A stretch of DNA of 64,000 nt. It comes from Cyathus striatus. Taxonomy: Eukaryota > Basidiomycota > Agaricomycetes > Agaricales > Nidulariaceae. Of this stretch, positions 11,866 to 23,512 are shown piece by piece (position 1 is the stretch's first letter; the number at the start of each line of letters is the position of its first letter). The DNA lies in NCBI GenBank assembly GCA_025738555.1, contig JAOVFP010000002.1, positions 868,001-932,000 of the forward strand. Direction: 5' to 3'. Under the pieces are notes generated by a model, which was not told the DNA's origin, made no database searches, and worked only from the letters and a program-made list of their open reading frames with translations. A program made the position numbers and the translations under genes.

Positions 11866-12357
11866 TCAGAGGTGACCGAGAGATGGATCCTCGGAAGCGG
11901 AACCTGGTTCCGAGATCCCGGATTTGAGCGGAAGTTGCTCGGAAGTGTCTGGAGTCCGGAATGTTAATGAGCCCGATACCCAGTCAATCAACGGATTGAA
12001 GCGGGTGAGCCAATTGTATCCTAGGACTGCAGAACACACGGAATCAAGAGGTGTCACATAGAGTTCAACTGTAATACATTCACCGGTAGGGAATAGTACA
12101 GGCAGTGTAACGAACTCGGTTATAACATGATTGGTGGTGCCATCGAAAAGTCTGAGAGCGATAGGTGGAGTAGGTGAGGTAGGAATAGCATGTGTCCGAA
12201 CGAAAGATGAATCCATAAAACAATGGGTAGAACCCGAATCGACTAGAGCGCTATATGAAACTGTACAGGGTGTAGGGAGAGCATGGATGGTACTACAAAG
12301 TGGAATATGAAGGGCATTGGGGTCGGAAAGAGCGGAAGCGTTGAGTCTTACCTGCAT
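11866..12357 (-). pseudogene. Gypsy aspartic protease domain
   Basis: Retropepsin-like domain with the active-site segment [20 protein letters not shown] (DSG triad) and the downstream [17 protein letters not shown] typical of fungal Gypsy proteases. Upstream the frame is open through ...[12 protein letters not shown] back toward gag, so gag and pol appear to be one continuous polyprotein rather than separated by a stop. The ORF ends at 11866 in a frame different from the following RT segment. Confidence 0.9.
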
Positions 12358-12419
12358 CGGCTGCGCACAAGGGGGAACAACGCGGTCCTCGGCTTGTGTG
12401 GTGTCCAGAGGACCGCTCC

Positions 12420-13927
12420 CTATTTTTTCGAACCCGAAGCCGGGTTGGAAAGAGGCGGACCTGCGGGTCGAGGGACCCGCAGAAGCCGACGTAGGAGCCG
12501 AAGCGGATATTCCGGATGCCCGGGCTCTAGCCGCGGAAGAGGCAGAGCGGGGACATTCTTTGGCGCGATGCCCGGATTACCGCAGAACAAGCATAGATTG
12601 TTGTCCATGCGACGCTGACGTTCTTGTGGCAAAAGTTTGCCATCTCGACCAACCTTGTCATTCAATTCCGGCCTCCGCTGTTGGGGAGGCTGCGAGGAAC
12701 GAGGTGGGTGACTACCAGCACGGTGGGGATAACTCGGACGTGGCGCATATTGACCCGAAACGAGGCGGGAAGGCGCCGGGGTGACTGCGGAGCGGTTTGT
12801 AGTAGCTCTAACAGAGCTATCCGGAACCCGCGGACCCCGAGGCTGGTGGGATTCCCGCGTACGCTCGGACTGGCGTTCCCAGTACCGACTATCGATCCCT
12901 TGAGCTAGTTTAATCATCCCGCGCTTTGTGGTAGGTTTCCCAACATGAGAGATCTCATCCTTAATGCGACCCGGAAACCCGGAATAGAGTCGGTGGCATA
13001 AGGACTTATCATCCCAGTCGGTGCGCTGTGCAAGCCTGTTGAACTGTACAAGATACTTGGACAGTTTCTGTGAATCCTTCATAACGAGGACATCCAGATC
13101 ATTCTCGGCATCCCCTTCCGGGTTCGCTAACCCGAAGTTATCCTCTAGCATGACGACGAAAACCTCCCAAGAGTGAAGGAACTCATCATCAGCATAGGGA
13201 TTGGAGAGGGTCGGCATAACGAGCTGAAGCGCGGTATCCCGAAGATATGCGAGAGCGAAGTTGACTTGGGAGTGTCCATCCGAGTATTGGGAAGGATTAT
13301 TCCGGAAGTAGATTTGGCATTGAGTAATGAACTGCTCCAACTTCTCAGCACTGGAACCATCAAAAGTATCTGGCTTTTGAACGTTGCGTTCCCGACGTGT
13401 TCCCGATGTACCCCGGGCGGATTCCGCAACTCTCAAAAGAGCTTCGGCAAGCCGGTCTTCCCGGGAGTGGCGCGCAAGAGGTGTGCGCCTGGGATTGTCG
13501 ACATCATCCTCATCACCATCATCCCCTGAGTCTGAGGATGGTGGAGACGGAGGATTGGGCTGAGAAGGAGGTGGAGGTGGCGGTCCAATGGTACCACCAT
13601 CAGAGCCGTGACCTCGGGAGTGTCCCGGTCTGCTGCGACTGTACCGTATGGCGGTGGAGTGCCATCCGGAGGAGCCTGAGCAGATCCGAGGTTCCCGGCT
13701 GCAGGAACAGAAAGTAGCTGAGCGGAAGTCGAGGGTGGACCCAGGAAAGTAGCACTAGGAGGTGGTGCTGGGCTGGGTGTAACCCGAGACGGTGTAGAAG
13801 GTAGAGAACCTGAAGTACTCCGTGGAGGCTGTTGCCTCGTAGCTGCACGGGTGGCACGAGCACCCACAGCATTGGTATGACTAGCGGTATGCGCTGTGCG
13901 AGTAACCGAAGTCCCAGTTGGAGCCAT
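12420..13927 (-). pseudogene. Gypsy gag with broken zinc knuckle
   Basis: Starts MAPTGTSVTRTAHTASHTNA at 13927, has a Pro/Ser-rich N-terminal third, and then a retrotransposon-gag domain (FDGSSAEKLEQFITQCQIYF ... FALAYLRDTALQ ... LVQFNRLAQRTDWDDKSLCH ... GFPGRIKDEI). A CCHC knuckle begins LCLFCGNPG but the His and last Cys fall in another frame because one base is missing near 12576. A second frame change lies near 13620 in the proline-rich stretch. The upstream frame with the acidic run DDGDEDDVDN joins the main gag domain. Confidence 0.88.
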
Positions 13928-13963
13928 GATAAAGAGATATCCAAGGTATCAGTATTCGTATAC

Positions 13964-14729
13964 TGTTACGTACCGATTCTCTTCCTGTTTAGAAGTGGTT
14001 GCGAAGACACCCGGAGGGTGTGGGAGAACTATAACGGAAACCCGAAGTGAGTACGGGTGCGGGAACGTAGAGCGGAAGTGCGGAAAGAACCGTGGCTTCA
14101 GCTTGTGTGCTGCGCCGCCTGGATATCCCCAGGGAATGGTTCGTATTTCGAGGAAGATGATATGTAACCAAGGAAGACGTTCCAGAGTATAAGAGAAGGC
14201 TTCGCCACTACACTAGGTAGTGGGAGAGAAACCCGAAGGAAAACCCGGAGCGGGTTTCAGAACTTAGAGTAGGAAGAAAGTGTACAGAGTTGATACGAAT
14301 ACTAAAGACTACCTATTACATCTGGAAGACTACTTATACTAAGTAGGAACCTGTAGATACGAATGTAGAAGTATTATACAAAGGACAAGTCAAAGGAGTA
14401 AGTAGGAAATGAAGTCTTGGCAAAGCGGAGTAGGGGCGCAAATGACGCGCTCAGAATGAAGAATAAGGAACTAATCTACAAAGGCCATAATGAAACGTAT
14501 AAGTAGGAATGGAAGGGAGGAGTAATAGAATGATGACGCGGTGAGGCCGTCATAAGAGAAAGTACGTATCCGGGATACCCGATAGAAAACCCGACGGGTT
14601 CCGGGTACGTTCCCGGGCGGGAACGTCGGGAAGTGTAAACCCGAAGCGGGTACGTTCCGGGAACGGACCGGGTATGTTGGAAGGTCACGTGGGAACGTCG
14701 GCACGATGTATCCGGACACGGATATAACA
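13964..14729 (-). repeat. LTR of the Gypsy element (5' LTR by transcription)
   Basis: 766 bp, near-identical to 6586-7350, followed by target duplication GATAT at 14730-14734. This LTR would carry the promoter for minus-strand transcription into gag. No TATA box was assigned with confidence. Confidence 0.95.
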
Positions 14730-14734
14730 GATAT

Positions 14735-15888
14735 CCAGGGAGTCCTCATGTGAAGGCTTGTTTATTTGACATACAACACCACTTGTGAGTCATATATCTA
14801 CTCTTGATGCTGGTAGAGTTCAGGTCTGCATGAACATCTCAGCCAAAATTTGTTTCTATAGTTGGGCCTATGAATTTTACTGGTACTTCAACTTTTTTAG
14901 ATAGCAAGAGATCTGGAATCTTTCAAGCTCCTGTGCATATCTATGAATGGAGACCCATAAATCACCTTGTCCATAACATGTGATTGACTATTTCCTGTCC
15001 ATTATACCTTCTTAAGCTGGAGAAGATCTCATTTATGGATGGAAGGCATGATTACATTTGGTATGTGAAATAAATACTACAGCAGCATGGAGAGAAATAA
15101 TGAAAATGAAGATACCTCTTGAGGATGTTTCTGCTCTCTGAGTCCATGGACACCCAATGCCAGCCTGTTCGGTTTATCACTAACTGAGGGAGAATGGTGG
15201 GTGGGTCTTAGACATCAGGAATGCTATCTGTACTCAAAGTGGCTCAGGAACTTCCTCTCATGTCACTTCATTCCAGTGAACTCAAGAGACTGACCCTGAT
15301 TTTGGGTACTATTGTATTTATTCTTGATTCTCATCCAAAAGCCAAATCTGCATGAGCCTAGTGAACATAAACATTCACAATCTATGGTTATGTTAGCATT
15401 TATATGAACCACAATAGTAGGCCTGTCAGCTCCTGACAGCAGTCAGTGGCTTTGCTATTGAAAATCTAGTATATCACATCCTATATTTATGTAAATACAG
15501 GCTTCAAGCAGAATCACTTTATACTGTTAGTCAACAAATTATCTCAGCAAGTGGTAGTTATGGGAAGTTCCTCATTAGTGGTCTACATAAGCTACTGCAT
15601 GTGATTCAGAATAATATACAGGCTTCCTTGAAGAATAATGTAGTTATTGAGATTCCTTCAGCTGAAGAAACTGAGTTCATACTTCTCAGATGTTTGAGAA
15701 TGATGATGCGACCTCATTGACAGCTATCAGTGCAACTCAAACTGAGATATATTTGCTTTTCCATGAATTTTGTGACAGTGATTCAGAGTTTGAATGAACA
15801 ATTTAATTGTAACTTTGTGAGACTCATGGTTCTGATTAGAAGTTGTGAAAGACTGCAGTTGGTGGGTCACATTGGTGAAGTGAACACC
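14735..15888. other. CpG-depleted non-coding block
   Basis: Continuation of the 5735-6580 block across the Gypsy insertion. Very few CG dinucleotides and many TG/CA. Only short ORFs, none recognised. Probably decayed DNA of unknown origin. Confidence 0.55.
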
Positions 15889-17304
15889 AGTGGCTTCGAT
15901 TCTGATAGATCACTACCAGTAAGCACTGGGGCTGTGAACTGTTTTGTCACTGGGAGCTTGATTGAGTGCATTTGGGATCATAACACATGCACTGTGATCA
16001 ATGGACATTGCATTTGAAATCAATGTATACAAGTATGAATCAATGGTAGATTGTGCATATGAAATCAATGATAACTAGAGAACAGATCATTAGAGTGAAA
16101 TCAATGACAATTAAAAATGAAATCAATGAGAAATAAATGTGCAATCAATGAGAAATCAGTCAAAAATCAATGAATAACTCGAAATTGTTAGGTACCCAAC
16201 TACAGGATATACTAAATACTAGGGTGGTTAACTATCTACATGTACTTACTTTATCTACTAGACCATTAGTCCTTTTCTAACAAATAAACTTTACTCTATA
16301 TTACACATACCTGGAGAGCGAAATCAATGTTGAAATCAATGATTTGTACTTAGTTTAAATTGCATTTCAAAGTGAAATCATTGCTGAAATCAATCCTTTT
16401 GGACTTTGTAGTATTATTGGTACAAGTTTGAAATCATTGGGGAGATCAATGTAAATTCTAAGAGAAATCAATGTGTTGAAATCAATCATTTGTACTTAGT
16501 TTAATTTATATTTCAAAGTGAAGTCATTGCTGAAATCAATCCTTTTGGACTTTGTAGTATTATTGGTACAAGTTTGAAATCATTGGGGAGATCAATGTAA
16601 GTTCTAAGGGAAATAAATGCGAAATAAATGCGAAAATCAATGTGAAAATCAGTGTTATATAATATGGAAATTATTGCTAAAATCAATGCTAAATTTAATG
16701 ATATTATAATACTTGTTTTATATTTATTTTCATCATACATAAATGTACATATTATGTAAAAGTGTTATAATAGTAATAATACTGCAGCTTAGAAAACTTG
16801 GTCACGTGATTTCATCGTTCTACCATTTTTGAACTCTGTGAAAGCTATAGAATGGAATGAAATAATTATTAATTTTAGTATTTATTTCCCATTGATTTCC
16901 CTATGATATAACATTGATTTTCACATTTATTTCACATTTATTTCACATTTATTTCCCTTGGAACTTACATTGATCTCCCCAATGATTTCAAACTTGTACC
17001 AATAATACTACAAAGTCCAAAAGGATTGATTTCAGCAATGACTTCACTTTGAAATATAAATTAAACTAAGTACAAATGATTGATTTCAACACATTGATTT
17101 CCCTTAGAATTTACATTGATCTCCCCAATGATTTCATATGCACAATCTACCATTGATTCATACTTGTATACATTGATTTCAAATGCAATGTCCATTGATC
17201 ACAGTGCATGTGTTATGATCCCAAATGCACTCAATCAAGCTCCCAGTGACAAAACAGTTCACAGCCCCAGTGCTTACTGGTAGTGATCTATCAGAATCGA
17301 AGCC
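15889..17304. repeat. 1.4-kb fold-back inverted repeat with GAAATCAATG motif arrays
   Basis: The outer arms 15889-16066 and 17128-17304 are reverse complements, starting GTGGCTTCGATTCTG and ending with its inverse. Inner arms at about 16470-16655 and 16905-17110 are also near-perfect inverse copies. Within the left half, 16320-16470 and 16470-16640 are direct duplicates of one another. The motif GAAATCAATG and variants (GAAATAAATG, GAAAATCAATG) recurs dozens of times, in opposite orientation in the two halves. No protein-coding region. Most likely a fold-back or MITE-like transposon whose arms expanded by slippage. Confidence 0.8.
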
Positions 17305-19459
17305 ACAACTCAAGTGAAGAACTCAAGTTGTGTCAGAAAGACTAATAATTATGCCAAATGGGACCAAATTGAGCGCTTGTAACCGGAAGTGATGAAAGTG
17401 ATGCAAGCAATCAGTAATGTACTCAAAGTCGCATGCTTTATGGATAGTGGCAAGTATACATATACTTATGGCCTTCGGTAGAGGTAGCACCAGTGTAGCA
17501 CCCATTTGTGAATTCTATGAAAGCTCTTATGAGATGCACATATATACTTGATATTATACATTATGAACCACATCTAAATCATGACGTGAAATTTGAAAAA
17601 CAAGCCAACAAATGTAAAAGCTGGCAATATGTACATAGGTTACTGTACCATTATGACCAAGTGTTCAGTCACATGTCACAAAGGGCGATAAACTTGAAAA
17701 GATCCCAGATTTGTCAGGCATCACAGAGGTACTTGAACAGAGGTACAACACATCAGTAAATCTGTACGTGCATTCATGAGAACATTCGGCACATTACCTT
17801 TCAAAGTGATGTTAGGTGACATTTGTGTTTGTATTATGAGTTGTCTTTCTCTTCCATCATCAATGTTGACTTTCTCTCTGTCATTCGCCTCTTCTAAACA
17901 TGAATTTGCATTGAGTTGGTGTTCCGTTTGCGTCTCATCTTTTGCTGCATTCTAATATTTTCTAACTATATCAATGTCTAGCCTTGTGGTATATACCATC
18001 CCTATCCACAGCAAGATTTTGCTAGTATGCTATAGTACATCTACAATGTGCACATCCTACAACTCATACAGCATAATTACTACTGAGACTCAATAAGTTG
18101 TTTGGTAACACCTTAGAGGGAAGAGAGAACTTGAACACTGGAAGAAGTTGAAGGATGGTGAGATGTTGTCATATACCCAGAATCACGGTGTTCAACGTTT
18201 CAAGTTAATTGTTGATAGATGCCAAGCGTCCCGACCCTGCTTACTGAGGCTAGCATCTGATCAGGTCAACTGGGGCCTCAAGCACGCTGGATTCTACTGG
18301 CCCAGGGCGATTTCACTAAATTCAAATTTTTGGATCTGAGTCTCGAGCCATCCTGCCAATCAGCAAATTCAATTGAAAGTCCTCAAAGTTTGAACCTGTC
18401 TCATGCCGTCCCCTTTTTCACTGCCCTCCTCAGTGCTCCTGCCCCCACCATGCCAATGTTACTATCTATCAAGACAGAGTTGTGTTTGGCTCTTATGTTG
18501 TGTTATAAATTCTCTGCACTAACCCTATATTCATCATGTTAGGCTCGTGTTGGGAATAGCAAGTTGGCTTAGCAGGCTATTTGAACACTCAGGATGTGCT
18601 CGGTGACTGTGAGGTATTGGTAGGGTGAGGTTTTGTTGTGCAGTAGAAGAAGCACAGTGGCTTTTGGGTGAGTACTATTTCACTATTTCTAAAGACCAAT
18701 GCATTTCGTGACAGTTCTTGTTTCAGATGTACAGTTTAGCAGTATAGAGGCTATAGTAGAAGGAGTTGTTTCGATTTTTTGCATTACTGTCAGTTCTATA
18801 TTATTTTGTAGTACATACTATTATGTGTAAAAGTAGTCTATAAATGTACATGTATATATATGGCATAAAATATATGCATATTTTCAATTTACTACCAAAT
18901 TAAGTGAGCTTCAAGGTGTTTTTCAAGTGTCTTTCAGGTCGCCTTTTGTAAGGAAAGAATGCACTTGGGTAATGTTCAAAAGACCAACTTGACATTTAAA
19001 GATAACTCAAAGATAACTACTACATTAAACGCAAATGACCTAGAGTTAAATGACACGCCGAAGTTGACCACTTTCGTGACATTCCCGGCGTTTCGGTCTT
19101 TAAAAGACGCATAACGTCGTGAGAATGCGCCTACAGATTTGCTGATGCAAGACATACAAAAGGGTAAGTAACTGAAAAATTCGCTGCCTGTCGGCGTACT
19201 TGAACAGTTTACAGCTGTGAATAGATAATACATTTGTCACGCATCGCACGGACCCATGAACACTAGGTCAAACTGATTATGGCCGTCACCCTAAAAACGT
19301 GTGAACACTTGGTCGTAATGGTACAGTATGTAGATGTGCATGGTTTCGGTTTGATGCTCAGGTATTCAGGTATAATCGATGTCTGTCAAATGATTATAGT
19401 CTATTCTCTCTAGATATAATTAAATGTAGCGTAATATATTACTACTATTAGATCCTAGA
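17305..19459. other. No confident gene
   Basis: CpG content returns to normal. ORFs at 17508-17759, 18148-18339 and 18976-19233 are short and unrecognised. A frame at about 18970-19100 (plus) reads like coding sequence but ends after about 45 codons, and I cannot assign it. Confidence 0.4.
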
Positions 19460-19820
19460 CTAGAACATGCCGGGATACTGAACGCGAAAAACTTGAAGTG
19501 CTTGATAAGCTGCCTGCTCTTTAGCGATGTTCTTGTTGAGGCCCGAAGCCCTGCCGTACTCTATGCCGTTGACTGATAGATAATTAGTCCAAAACTTTTG
19601 TGCGACATATTCTGAAGTAGAAAGCGCACCCATACAGATTGATGTCCAAGTTGGGGCATTCTGCGGTCCGAACCAGCTGTCGTGAAAGTCGATACGACAC
19701 CCAAGTACCTGACTGACACGATTAAGCTGGTTTCTATAGTCTGTTTTGTAAAAGAAATAAGCATTGAAAATAAGGGAACGACAGCTGAATTCAATTACGT
19801 GGGCCAGGTTGATTGTTCAT
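19460..19820 (-). CDS. Small double-stranded RNA-binding domain protein (100 aa)
   Basis: A two-exon gene: ATG at 19820, exon 1 19799-19820 (MNNQPGP plus one base), intron 19741-19798 (GTAATT...AACAG, 58 nt), exon 2 19460-19740 ending TAG. The 100-residue product is little more than one dsRBD. It opens HYRNQLNRVSQVLGCRIDF with DSWFGPQNAPTWTS, then YLSVNGIEYGRASGLNKNIA and KEQAAYQALQVFRVQYPG. This matches the fold's order of helix 1, GP.h.P.W beta loop, G.EYG.G.G.sK.hAK helix 2 and A...AL. The basic KK pair usual at the start of helix 2 is reduced to one Lys (LNKNIAKEQ), so RNA affinity may be weak. No second domain is present. A divergent relative lies at 32933-33305. Function is unknown; RNA silencing or RNA handling is only inference from the domain. 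Confidence 0.72.
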
Positions 19821-22800
19821 ATTCTAAGGATTATTGAATGGATAGTTGAATAGGAGAGATTAGAAGGCGTATGTGATATTGGGAGCTCTAGATCGTAACT
19901 GCTGCTTATAAGCAAAATTCAACTACATGTACCACTGAAACGTCACGATTTGTTGTAGCTAGGGTCCCTGGAGGCATTGTACAGTAAATGACCTGAAGGC
20001 AGTATATGTTTGGTTGCCAGAATTCATGTAGACATATTGATTATGATTTCTCCACTATACAGCGATTATTTTACCAGTTAGGTTGTGCAATGCAATCAAT
20101 TACTATCAATCTCGTCGCATCTAGCCGGAAGTGGATCACTGAGACGAGTGATGCACTGATGTCTCTGATATGGTACGTACTCCTTACTAACTACTAACAG
20201 TGCATCGTATAATGCGAGATTCTCCAAATATTGGTGTATACTATCATGTGAGTTAGCTCCGCAATGCAAGGTTCTGTTTCAATATCGCAGCAGTATGTTG
20301 TTACACTTAATTAACAAGCTTCAAGTTTAAGCGCCCCAATTATAATTCTGATAGGTCAAATGCAACTATTCCTGTATGTATCCGATGTCCATAACCTTGT
20401 TCAGAAATAGGTCATTCATCCGAATCAATTCCTACAGTACGGATGTCTCCGTTTTAAAGTTGGTAGCAGATACTGCTGCTCGAAATTTTCAACTGCAATG
20501 CACAGACTCCTACTGAGGCAAGAAACTGTATACGTGGCTGTAGTAAATTATCGTGGTTCCATGTAAATTTAATGGATATGAAAACTGGTGAAGAGTTTTA
20601 TTGAATGTCATGATTAACGACTCAAAGATCGTTATACCGCAGAGTTTTATCGCAGACAAGTGCTCAATTCAGTGACGAGGCATAACCAATTCCTCATCAA
20701 AAACTTGAATACGATTCTGATCCTTTAATCCACCAGTGTCGGTTGACGTTGGCTGGTGGCTAATGTTCATCGGCACAATCTAGTACTGTCATAGCAAACG
20801 TTGTCAGGCTCTAAAACATGCTACTCTCCACAGCTGTAATCAATAGTCAAAACTGCATTCTTGCGACGTGTGCATATCCTGGTGCTTTAACTTTATTACA
20901 TCCTCTGATCCTTTCACATTCGCTGTATAGTATTAAAGATATGAGATCCATCATTTTAATAGCTAGTAACGCGACAGACGATTTAGCATAGACAAGTACT
21001 TGCCTTACGGCCCATGTTCTGTTTCATCGGAAAAATGCAACTTCTATATACGTATGTAGGTCAGCGGAGTTTTATCTTTGATCTTCCTTTGTCATCCGGA
21101 GATACGCTAATATATGCATGATGGTTCAAATCAAAAATAGCATACAGCAAACCTTGTCATGCAATAAACGACCGATCGTGAGAAGTTTAATTCCCAGTCA
21201 AAAGTCAGTCTAGGGATTTCAAGTAGTATCCAGTAAGATCAAAGACCAGTTATCGCTCGATATCCCACGAAAATCTGGAATATAACGATTTTTTACGAGT
21301 GACATCTAAGCACGTCGAGTCTAGTCGAGTGCCAAGAATAAGTCTCATTTGCCAAGATGTTAATTTAATGGCAGGTATAGCAACATCTAGTGCTAACATA
21401 GCTGAAGTCTAGTTATATCTTGGGTTGTTGAAGCACTTCCATTGCACTTCCCGTGGATTTGTAGATATCAGAAAAGCATATATTGGAATTTATATAGGCA
21501 CATATATTTCTAACTACTAGTCTAATACTACCTACTTTACCAACCAAGTCTAGCAGCTTGTACTGTCTTGCTGTGCGCGAGCTGGCTAGTAACGACTTCA
21601 CATAGTTAGCGATAGTTTGGTGATGATCAATTGAATACATACCAAACTCGATGCAAACCCATGATCCTAACCTCTGAGATGGAACGTCTATGTGAGTTTG
21701 GGGAGGGCTGAGCGCCGAAGTGAGGGAGTGGCAGCGCGTGACGAGGGAAACCACAGGCCGTGCCGCTGCCACGGTAACCTGTAACCACCAACTGGTTAGC
21801 TCTACGTTGTGAGATGACACAATAAAACGGAGAAGGAAACGCATACCTTTGAAGTTACATAGACTTGTAGACTTGCTCATGGACAAATGAAGCAGGGGAG
21901 GGCTGGAAAAGAGAAGTACTTATGAGAAGTACGAGAAGCTGGGGGTAGGGAAAGAAAAGGGTCTGCCATACGTTATGTGTAAGTGCAACAATTATATGTA
22001 AATGATGGAGAAGGGAAATGAACGCCTTCTAGAGAAGTTTTTATTCTCACAATGTCACTTTGCCTAGGAATCCCTCGATACGCTCAGATTTGTCTTAGCA
22101 AAGTGTCTCATAGTTTTGCATATGTAAGGTCGCCAAGAACTTATTTTGTGACTTGGCTATTTTTACTCGATGTCCCTTGATAAAGTCGAGAGGCTTTATC
22201 TCACTCGATCCTGCTCAACAGCCCTAGACTGATTTTTGACTGGATTTAATTCCCCGCAGTTGTAATCAAATCTGCCTTCTTGCAACGTGGATATGTTCGG
22301 CTGCCTTAACCATATTACATCCCTCGAATGCTTTTCCGTTTAAGAAAGATTTGACATTATTTTTAAAGAGACTTGAATGGTTTTCAGTTCATCGCAAACC
22401 GCTATCACCTCAACACAGTGCCAATAGCAACATCACCGAGGATCGAGCACGGTTTATTAAAGTACGGTTCATGTTCCGTCTCATCGGAAAGATGCAATAA
22501 TAGATAACTCAGCGCAATCCCGACGCTTAAAGTCAGCCTTGGCCATTCGGAGATAGACTATTGTATATATGGCGTACGAATAAAAATATGATTTGAATCA
22601 AGTGTGCCTATGTTAATGTTATACTTCTGTTCTAGGCGGTTCCACTTCGAAATGCCATAGAGCCACTCCAATCCCATGGCATAGCTTCGATAGAGAAACA
22701 TTGTAAATGATTTCCGCCCAAAATGTGTCAAGCGCTGGCTGATAATTCTTTTACATACGTGAGATAGAGACTTTAGCGCTATATGACTTCTGAGCTACAC

Positions 22801-23340
22801 TTTGATTCTCATCGACCATCGTCGTAAGAGCTATTCGGATCCACAAGACCTTGCGGAAAGTCATCATTGTGACTTTCTCAATGCGTTTATCACACAGTAC
22901 AGCTGGTACGAGTAGAAAAAACTATAGTCTTCACCCTGGCCCACATCTCCATTCTCATTACCATTTGAGCAATCTTGTGGAGCAAGATACTCAGAATTTC
23001 GGAGATACATTACTAAATAGTTCCTGGAAAACACAGATATGCTGTCTACACATGACGATGCAGTAGAGAAAACATTATCCCGGCGACATAAAATTGGCCA
23101 TTAAAGCTGTCCTCAGCTTGATCTGTCACCGGCACTTTCCGCCAGGGGTGCACGATGCGCTTATAGTGGCGTGGAAGTGGTGTTGAAGAAAATAATGATT
23201 TATCACATTATAAGGAAGTTAGACTCGACCGAGTGTACTTGTCCAACATTTATCTCCACGTAGAACAGTGAATGAAAATATATCGTGACAAAGTTTAGTG
23301 TAGCGCTATTTTAATCAGTGTGGCTCTGAGCCAGGTACTG
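19821..23340. other. Mostly non-coding; one doubtful 157-codon ORF
   Basis: No gene recognised. The ORF at 21413-21886 (minus) begins MSKSTSLCNF and contains intron-like GTATGC and GTATGT sites, so its 157-codon reading may be composite. I would not call it. Diverged direct repeats in this region are listed separately. Confidence 0.35.
20826..22620. repeat. Diverged direct repeat pair (20826-21120 and 22252-22600)
   Basis: The two segments share GTAATCAA...CTTGCRACGTG, TTTAAC..TATTACATCC, CATGTTC.GT.TCATCGGAAA.ATGCAA and a CGGAGATA block in the same order and orientation. They are separated by about 1.4 kb that includes a partly inverted similarity (21183-21215 against 22215-22250). They look like remnants of an old transposon, family unknown. 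Confidence 0.5.
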
Positions 23341-23360
23341 TCTCCGGATGGATAGTCGCC

Positions 23361-23512
23361 GGTAGATGAAGGCAGATGTAATGGTTGATGGGAGTCAGAG
23401 TGTGGGCAGGCTGGTCTCTTTATCACCGAGTAACATTTCGAATCCTGCACGGTAGATGAAGGCAGTTGCAATGGTTGCCTTCGACTCTGGGAATCGGAAT
23501 GTGGCCCGGCTG
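23361..23512. repeat. Tandem ~95-bp repeat interrupted by hAT copy 2
   Basis: Unit one starts GGTAGATGAAGGCAGATGTA (23361) and runs through GCAGGCTGGTCTCTTTATCA and GAGTAACATTTC to GCAC. Unit two starts at about 23451 with the same motif and stops at GGCCCGGCTG where the transposon begins. The missing rest of unit two (GTCTCTTTAT..GAGTAACATTTCGG..GCAC) is found as the reverse complement of 4365-4403, at the other side of the inversion. Confidence 0.85.

Larger units (their letters stand above)
6586..14729 (-). mobile_element. Ty3/Gypsy chromodomain LTR retrotransposon
   Basis: An 8.1-kb element read on the minus strand. It has near-identical LTRs of 765 and 766 bp with TG...CA ends and a perfect 5-bp target duplication GATAT at 6581-6585 and 14730-14734. 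Between the LTRs, in minus-strand order, are gag with a zinc knuckle, aspartic protease, reverse transcriptase, RNase H, integrase and a C-terminal chromodomain, the order and signature of chromoviruses. An extra 1.3-kb region between pol and the distal LTR holds an ORF on the opposite strand. No TGG-type tRNA primer site was seen adjacent to the proximal LTR. The element is CpG-rich compared with the CpG-poor DNA it sits in, in keeping with a recent insertion. Confidence 0.95.

Noticed and set aside
12283..12784. Plus-strand ORFs opposite gag and protease
   Set aside because: Shadows of the minus-strand polyprotein; unlike 7492-8611 they lie within conserved coding domains.
21413..21886. 157-codon minus-strand ORF as a gene
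   Set aside because: Composition is ordinary and intron-like sites are present, but no motif or paralogue supports any reading.
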